From contig JAEYSJ010000233.1 in NCBI GenBank assembly GCA_023434855.1, forward strand, positions 1 to 37,443: a DNA stretch of 37,443 nucleotides, written 5' to 3'. This DNA is from Bacillota bacterium (GTDB taxonomy: Bacteria > Bacillota_C > Negativicutes > JAEYSJ01). Both the position numbers and the translations under genes were made by a program. Positions 33,903 to 37,443 of this stretch are shown here, piece by piece; the stretch's first letter is position 1, and the number at the start of each line of letters is the position of its first letter. Below the pieces are notes generated by a model. It saw only the letters and a list, made by a program, of their open reading frames with translations, made no database searches and had not been told where the DNA came from.

Positions 33903-34337
33903 TTAGTGTCTATTCCACCAGGAAAGGAAAAACGAATCATGATTTTCATAACCTTCATGATCGTCGCGGAAAAAGATAAATAATCCATCGACCATAAATC
34001 CTACACTAACAAGTTCGTCTGAGTCGTTATAGAACAGCATAGCATCAGTTATCCGGTTGCCATGATACCAGAAGCCTTCTCCGTGCCATCTATAGGGGTG
34101 TAAACCGGGAAATCTATCTGCCCATTCACGGTCATAAATACGTTCCCCATGGTAATGATCACGGTGTTCGTGCCATTTGAAAGGCAGCGAGTCATCAGCC
34201 CGGCTCTCCATGTGATGCCAGTTATTGTTATGATAGGCTGGATGAGACCAGTCATGATGACTTCTTTCAGCCGCCACCACTGTTAAAAATATAGTTAAGA
34301 GAAAAGCTAAAGAAAGCGGAATTAGCCTTTTTTTCAT
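33903..34337 (-). CDS. Exported His-rich protein of unknown function
   Basis: A 144-residue protein with a signal peptide (residues 1-23, LAFLLTIFLTVVAA). The mature part is very rich in His and Trp in its first half, for example SHHDWSHPAYHNNNWHHM and FKWHEHRDHYHGERIYDREW, and has no Cys. The second half (about residues 95-144) is a short beta-like domain: ITDAMLFYNDSDELVSVGFMVDGLFIFF. I do not recognise the family. The composition suggests metal binding in the periplasm (Zn, Cu or Ni), as inference only. A strong aggaggggt site precedes the ATG. It lies 89 nt upstream of the isochorismatase-like gene on the same strand. Confidence 0.75.
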   Translation of the reverse strand: MKKRLIPLSLAFLLTIFLTVVAAERSHHDWSHPAYHNNNWHHMESRADDSLPFKWHEHRDHYHGERIYDREWADRFPGLHPYRWHGEGFWYHGNRITDAMLFYNDSDELVSVGFMVDGLFIFFRDDHEGYENHDSFFLSWWNRH

Positions 34338-34375
34338 TTTAACCCCTCCTCTATTGTTATGTGCTTTTTCTAGAC

Positions 34376-34474
34376 TTAGTTCAACTCACTATCTTTAAAA
34401 TACCTGATGGGAACAGTTGATGCCAGCAGTGTTAGTAACACTATAAGTATTTTTGCTGCTGTCCTCGGGTACAT
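34376..34474 (-). CDS. 32-residue single-pass membrane peptide
   Basis: A short frame with start ATG at 34474 and an aaagaggtaag site 5-10 nt upstream. The peptide starts MYPRTAAKILIVLLTLLAST, continues VPIRYFKDSELN and stops. A positively charged start, a hydrophobic stretch of about 12 residues and a charged end are the plan of small membrane peptides. It lies 38 nt before the start of the His-rich protein gene on the same strand and may be co-transcribed. No homologue is known to me. Confidence 0.45.
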   Translation of the reverse strand: MYPRTAAKILIVLLTLLASTVPIRYFKDSELN

Positions 34475-34554
34475 ATTCTTACCTCTTTGCCGGTAGCAGT
34501 ACAAAAGATGATAATATTTGAATAATGCTCACCGAATTCAGTCTAACGAATCCC

Positions 34555-34809
34555 TTAGAAAATAATTCTTAATAGAACCGACAATACGATTGCCCCTATG
34601 GTGGCCATAATGATAGCGCCAAGGGTGCCATAAGCATGTAATCCCAGTGCATTAAAAAGATAAGCACCAATAAATGCTCCGATTACACCCATAACAAGAT
34701 CCCCCAAAATGCCAAAACCGTGGCCACGCGTTAATCGGCCGGCTAGCCAACCGGCGAAAATACCGATTACTAAAAACCAAAATGAAAAATAACCCTCGAT
34801 ACCAAACAT
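34555..34809 (-). CDS. GlsB/YeaQ/YmgE family membrane protein
   Basis: An 84-residue protein with three hydrophobic segments and the glycine pattern of the 'transglycosylase-associated protein' family: WFLVIGIFAGWLAGRLTRG, GILGDLVMGVIGAFIGAYLF, and LGAIIMATIGAIVLSVLLRI. These small proteins are induced by stress in several bacteria but their molecular role is unknown; no transglycosylase activity should be assumed. A gaggtgat site precedes the ATG. It is the first of the - strand genes in this part. Confidence 0.93.
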   Translation of the reverse strand: MFGIEGYFSFWFLVIGIFAGWLAGRLTRGHGFGILGDLVMGVIGAFIGAYLFNALGLHAYGTLGAIIMATIGAIVLSVLLRIIF

Positions 34810-35158
34810 ACTATCACCTCATTTCTTTTTGATGCCTTGATGATTAAGCGGTTTCCGTTTTTTCTCACATATTGATTCAATTCTAACCATTGCTCCAGTG
34901 CCTTAACGCCAGCAAAATGCATAGAGTTAATACTTTTGGCTATATTTCGGTCAAGATACTTATTAAACTATGCAAAAAGTATGCCAGGGCTCTCAGTCAA
35001 CAGAAACACTATAATATCAAGTAAGTGAACAGTAGTCGAGGATTATTTATATTTATCTCGTTGGACATATTTGTGTATCAATGGAAATCAGTTGTTCTAA
35101 AATGTTCAGAACCGCCCCACGGTTTGTGGGTGAACATTCTGCCGTATCCTCTAAGACG

Positions 35159-35172
35159 GAAGAACCGTCCCC
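35159..35172 (-). repeat. REP-like repeat, copy 2 (inverted)
   Basis: gaagaaccgtcccc, the exact reverse complement of 35986-35999. Two further matches (29452-29465 and 35984-35997) share taggggacggttct. Motifs of this type are typical of REP-like elements moved by RAYT transposases; none is present in the window. Confidence 0.6.
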
Positions 35173-35362
35173 GTGGCTTGCTGCGGCATTATTAAGTTAT
35201 ATCACCAGACTCCCGCTTCAGAAGCGGGAGTTGTGTTTTTTCAGAAAAAAACATAGGAAATTTGCACCCAAGGTTTGGTCACTGGATTAAGACGAATCAT
35301 TCATAAAACAGAGAGGAAATGGTTTTTTTTTGCTTATTGTGGATTTACAAAAATAATAATAA

Positions 35363-35391
35363 TTGACAGGCTTTATATCATCTGGTACTAT
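35363..35391 (+). promoter_or_regulatory. Sigma-A-type promoter of abrB
   Basis: TTGACA (35363-35368) and TACTAT (35386-35391) are exactly 17 nt apart, 52 nt before the abrB start codon. This is the best promoter match in the window. Confidence 0.85.
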
Positions 35392-35442
35392 TTAGTCAGT
35401 GAATATTTTGTCGAATAATGTTAATTAAAAGGAGTAATTAAA

Positions 35443-35697
35443 ATGAAATCAACTGGTATTGTACGAAAACTAGATCCGCTAGGCAGGATAGTCATTCCCA
35501 TGGAGATTAGAAGGACTATGGGAATAGAGGAGAAGGATCCTTTAGAAATTTTTGTAGATTGTGACAGAATAATTTTGCGTAAATACGAGCCTTCTTTGGC
35601 ATGTGTTTTTTGTGGGAACATTACGGACGTAAGTAATTACAAAGGTAAAAATGTTTGTAAAGAGTGCCTGTCGACTATGAGTCGAAAGGCGGAATAA
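35443..35697 (+). CDS. abrB: AbrB-family transition-state regulator
   Basis: An 84-residue DNA-binding protein. Residues 1-50 form the SpoVT-AbrB swapped-hairpin domain (TGIVRKLDPLGRIVIPMEIRR), typical of regulators that repress stationary-phase and sporulation genes in Firmicutes. The C-terminal part carries two Cys pairs, CVFCG and CKEC, as in AbrB/Abh relatives, perhaps a metal or multimerisation site. An aaaaggag site lies 10 nt before the ATG, and a consensus promoter lies upstream. It is bracketed by inverted REP-like repeats. Which member of the AbrB set it is cannot be decided here. Confidence 0.93.
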   Translation: MKSTGIVRKLDPLGRIVIPMEIRRTMGIEEKDPLEIFVDCDRIILRKYEPSLACVFCGNITDVSNYKGKNVCKECLSTMSRKAE

Positions 35698-36260
35698 TAA
35701 CTGGTTGAGTGTTAGCAAAGCTGTTCGTCTAAACGCCCCACGAGCTGCTTGTATTTTTCTGCCTAGTATGGATTTAGGTATCGTTGCCTGACAAGGGTTA
35801 CGTTAAGGTTCGGCAGTAGGTATTGAACAACTGCAGCTAAAATTAGCCGGATGGACAGGGTTATTATAAATTTGTTGCGTGGGAATAGAAAAGTAGAAAT
35901 GATTTATGAGTAGTATTTTGCAGAAATAAGCGGTTAAGTATTAAATTAACAGACATTTGCATACTAAGATCGTGCTGTGAATTTAGGGGACGGTTCTTCT
36001 GGAGGCTATTTATTTTTATTTGGTCCCGGTGACTTTTTGGGAAGAATGTTCAACTGCCTTTTCGAATGTTTATCCGATAGGATAAAAAATTGAACCTGGT
36101 TAATAAGACTAGCCTGGAAAAACGCTGTTGCCCTCTCAAGTAGAGCGTAACGGCGTTTTTTTCAATGGTTAATAATTAAGAATGGAACGAACTGGTTTTA
36201 TTGTGTTAAAATGACTAAGAGTCAATTCTTCACTGTTACTTGTTTAGGAGGCCGGGCATA
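35698..36260 (+). other. 563-nt intergenic region: REP-like repeat and terminator
   Basis: REP-like copy 3 lies at 35984-35999 (ggggacggttcttc core). A hairpin tttatcc/ggataaa is near 36069-36086. A Rho-independent terminator lies at 36118-36162: stem 36118-36130 with 36048-type partner 36148-36160 (aaaaacgc/gcgttttt, two G-T pairs, inner stem ctct/agag), then T7. It is 420 nt after abrB, so either the abrB mRNA has a long 3' part or a small RNA ends here. A short repeat tgact-aag-agtca lies near 36212. No ORF was supported. Confidence 0.6.
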
Positions 36261-36587
36261 GTGCATGGTAAAAGAATTTTGCGGGAAAAGATGAGTATCG
36301 AAAAAATGATCGGTATATATTGCAAGGCAAAACATCGCAGTGATAAAATGTTATGCAATAACTGCCAGGAGATTTTAGAGTACGCCGTGCAGCGCCTTAG
36401 ATACTGTAAATTCGGTGAGCAAAAACCGGTATGTTCTAAATGCCCGGTTCAATGTTACCGTAGAGACATGCGGGATAAGGTCAAGGCGGTAATGAGATTC
36501 TCGGGACCGCGGATGATGTATAAGCACCCGATATTAGCTGTACTTCATTATATTGATTCGATTGGAAATTGCCCGGATAAATTTTAG
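36261..36587 (+). CDS. YgbA-like protein (nitrous oxide-stimulated promoter family)
   Basis: A 108-residue Cys-rich protein. The sequence EKMIGIYCKAKHRSDKMLCNNCQEILEYAVQRLRYCKFGEQKP, then VCSKCPVQCY and VMRFSGPRMMYKHPILAVLHYID, is the whole family pattern, with seven conserved Cys likely to bind a metal or Fe-S cluster. E. coli YgbA is controlled by NsrR and linked to nitrosative stress. The start is a GTG at 36261, chosen because taggagg lies 9 nt upstream; an in-frame TTG at 36240 has no site. It is a single-gene unit. Confidence 0.88.
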   Translation: MHGKRILREKMSIEKMIGIYCKAKHRSDKMLCNNCQEILEYAVQRLRYCKFGEQKPVCSKCPVQCYRRDMRDKVKAVMRFSGPRMMYKHPILAVLHYIDSIGNCPDKF

Positions 36588-36951
36588 GAAGCATGTCGTT
36601 GTCGTTATGGCAAGGTTGTGCTTTTATTATTATTATTATTATTATTTGGCGTTGGGCGCAGCAGCAATTAAAAGGAGAACATAAAGGAAATATTTGCAAT
36701 TTAATTTTGTTAATCTTCTGTAAATTATTAAACTACAATATTGACAGAGATTATCTCACTGGGTAATATTATGTCACAGATAATATTGCCAGATCATCTG
36801 TTGTCGAGTGAACTTTCAAAATGATACTCAAAAAAACGGGACGAATTATTCATAGGTTAGTTGTTCATGAAAACTTGTTCCTAATTGGGCGGCAAGAGGT
36901 GCCGGCAACTATTATCATTATATTATAGTCTGTAGCCTGTTGAAATGGGGA
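36588..36951 (+). promoter_or_regulatory. Promoter region of the pyruvate-kinase-like gene, with TTA microsatellite
   Basis: A seven-unit TTA trinucleotide repeat lies at 36624-36644. Further on, TTGACA (36741-36746) and TAATAT (36764-36769) are 17 nt apart, a good promoter giving a leader of about 175 nt. An inverted repeat aatatta (36765-36771) / taatatt (36781-36787) overlaps the -10, a likely operator. No ORF was seen in these 364 nt. Confidence 0.65.
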
Positions 36952-37443
36952 GTGGTTACACTGGAAACGGAGAGAACAATACCGAAATTGCAGCAACTGC
37001 TGCGGCGTCTTTTATTACTTCGGCGGGAAGTATATACCGAAGGCATGGAAACATTTTTGCGCTGGCGCCCCCAGATACAGCGCAAATCGTTTTTATTTAG
37101 CGGCTTAAATTTAGCATTTTATCTCGCATTGAGACGGCGAGACCTCAGAGCATTGCAAAAGGAACTGATGTACTGGGGACTCTCATCTCTGGGAAGGAGC
37201 GAAGCCCGGACCGTTACTAATCTTGACAGCGTTATCGTCTCTTTAAGTCGTATCTGCGGCGGTGAATTACCACCGGATATAGAATACCCAGGGCAACGGG
37301 CATTTTTTCGCGGTGATTGGCTGATAAATAATAACTCCAAAGCGGTATTTGGCAAGACTCTTTCCAACAGCAGGGTACGTATAATGGTCACGTTGCCTAC
37401 AGAAGCCGCTACCAGTTATGATCTTATTTGCAAGCTGCTGGCC
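36952..37443 (+). CDS. Pyruvate-kinase-like protein with extra N-terminal domain, 5' part
   Basis: The first 164 codons of a gene that leaves the right edge. The N-terminal ~115 residues are a helical domain with FLFSGLNLAFYLALRRRDLRALQ and WGLSSLGRSEARTVTNLDSV, seen in long pyruvate-kinase-like proteins. It is followed by the start of the TIM barrel, SRVRIMVTLPTEAATSYDLI, where the usual pyruvate kinase would read T(K/R)IVCTIGP. The cut comes before any catalytic residue, so true kinase activity cannot be judged. The start is uncertain: GTG at 36952 has ggggа-rich DNA only 2-3 nt upstream, TTG at 36940 has no site, and the frame is open from 36871. The GTG is kept as the most plausible. Confidence 0.7.
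   Translation, partial: MVTLETERTIPKLQQLLRRLLLLRREVYTEGMETFLRWRPQIQRKSFLFSGLNLAFYLALRRRDLRALQKELMYWGLSSLGRSEARTVTNLDSVIVSLSRICGGELPPDIEYPGQRAFFRGDWLINNNSKAVFGKTLSNSRVRIMVTLPTEAATSYDLICKLLA

Larger units (their letters stand above)
34810..35442 (+). ncRNA. 633-nt non-coding region with structured, terminator-ended segment
   Basis: No convincing gene was found. From 35101 a nested hairpin can form (35101-35108 with 35131-35138, inner 35116-35120 with 35126-35130), followed by a REP-like repeat (35159-35172) and an orphan Rho-independent terminator: stem 35209-35218 with 35222-35231 (actcccgctt/aagcgggagt), then tgtgtttttt. A terminator with no gene before it suggests a small RNA or a mobile-element relic. 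The abrB promoter lies at 35363-35391. The first 290 nt are AT-rich and featureless. Confidence 0.35.

Noticed and set aside
34049..34255. 68-codon frame inside the His-rich protein gene
   Set aside because: Same strand, other frame; no start site and fully inside a gene with a signal peptide and strong ribosome-binding site.
35081..35290. 69-codon frame on the + strand in the abrB upstream region
   Set aside because: It runs through hairpins, the REP-like repeat and the terminator, has no ribosome-binding site and a biased composition; chance frame.
36205..36230. Fnr/NsrR-type operator before the YgbA-like gene
   Set aside because: A tgact-aag-agtca repeat is present, but its half-site sequence and spacing do not match the FNR or NsrR consensus well enough.

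Overview
The window looks like the chromosome of a diderm, endospore-forming Firmicute, most likely a Negativicute of the Sporomusa/Pelosinus type (inference). The Firmicute signals are the cdaA-cdaR-glmM block, a glmS ribozyme, AbrB and several CotF-type spore-coat proteins. The outer-membrane signals are a complete RND pump with a periplasmic adaptor and a TolC-like channel. Both sets of genes sit on the same piece of DNA, with similar codon use. No tRNA, rRNA, CRISPR array, intact transposase or phage gene was seen.

Layout. 1-7.5 kb is a housekeeping block on the + strand: the end of ilvE, the c-di-AMP cyclase CdaA with its regulator CdaR, a large FAD protein, GlmM, a glmS ribozyme and GlmS. 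It joins c-di-AMP signalling to amino-sugar supply for peptidoglycan. 7.6-14.9 kb is a TetR-controlled efflux locus: TetR, a 31-codon leader ORF, adaptor, RND pump, UspA and TolC-like protein. TetR-type operator candidates lie at both promoters. 14.9-15.8 kb holds a flavin-binding protein and an HxlR regulator transcribed apart from overlapping promoters. 16-20 kb has two membrane histidine kinases, tail to tail, with no response regulator beside either. The first appears to have lost its natural C-terminus through a 1-nt frameshift. 20.2-22.1 kb is a class B PBP2.

22.2-28 kb is a spore and oxidative-stress region: a ferritin-like protein, a five-gene operon resembling Bacillus subtilis yraG-yraF-adhB-yraE-yraD, a metallo-beta-lactamase-fold hydrolase, a manganese catalase and a small Cys-rich protein. 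28-30.7 kb holds the remnant of a MetX-like alpha/beta hydrolase, a beta-carbonic anhydrase and MetA. MetA carries Glu111, which predicts use of acetyl-CoA. 30.8-32.9 kb is the most interesting part: a radical SAM/SPASM enzyme directly downstream of a membrane protein whose C-terminus is a Ser/Gly tail ending in three evenly spaced Cys (C-G-G repeats). This looks like a peptide-modification pair whose substrate is membrane anchored. Two related hairpins flank it.

33-37.4 kb is accessory: an exported isochorismatase-fold protein lacking its catalytic Cys, an exported His-rich protein, a 32-residue membrane peptide, a GlsB/YeaQ protein, AbrB between inverted copies of a short REP-like repeat, a YgbA-like nitrosative-stress protein, and the start of a pyruvate-kinase-like gene that runs off the window. 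Intergenic spaces contain many strong hairpin terminators and several well-formed sigma-A promoters. All family assignments are from motif reading alone; no database search was possible.
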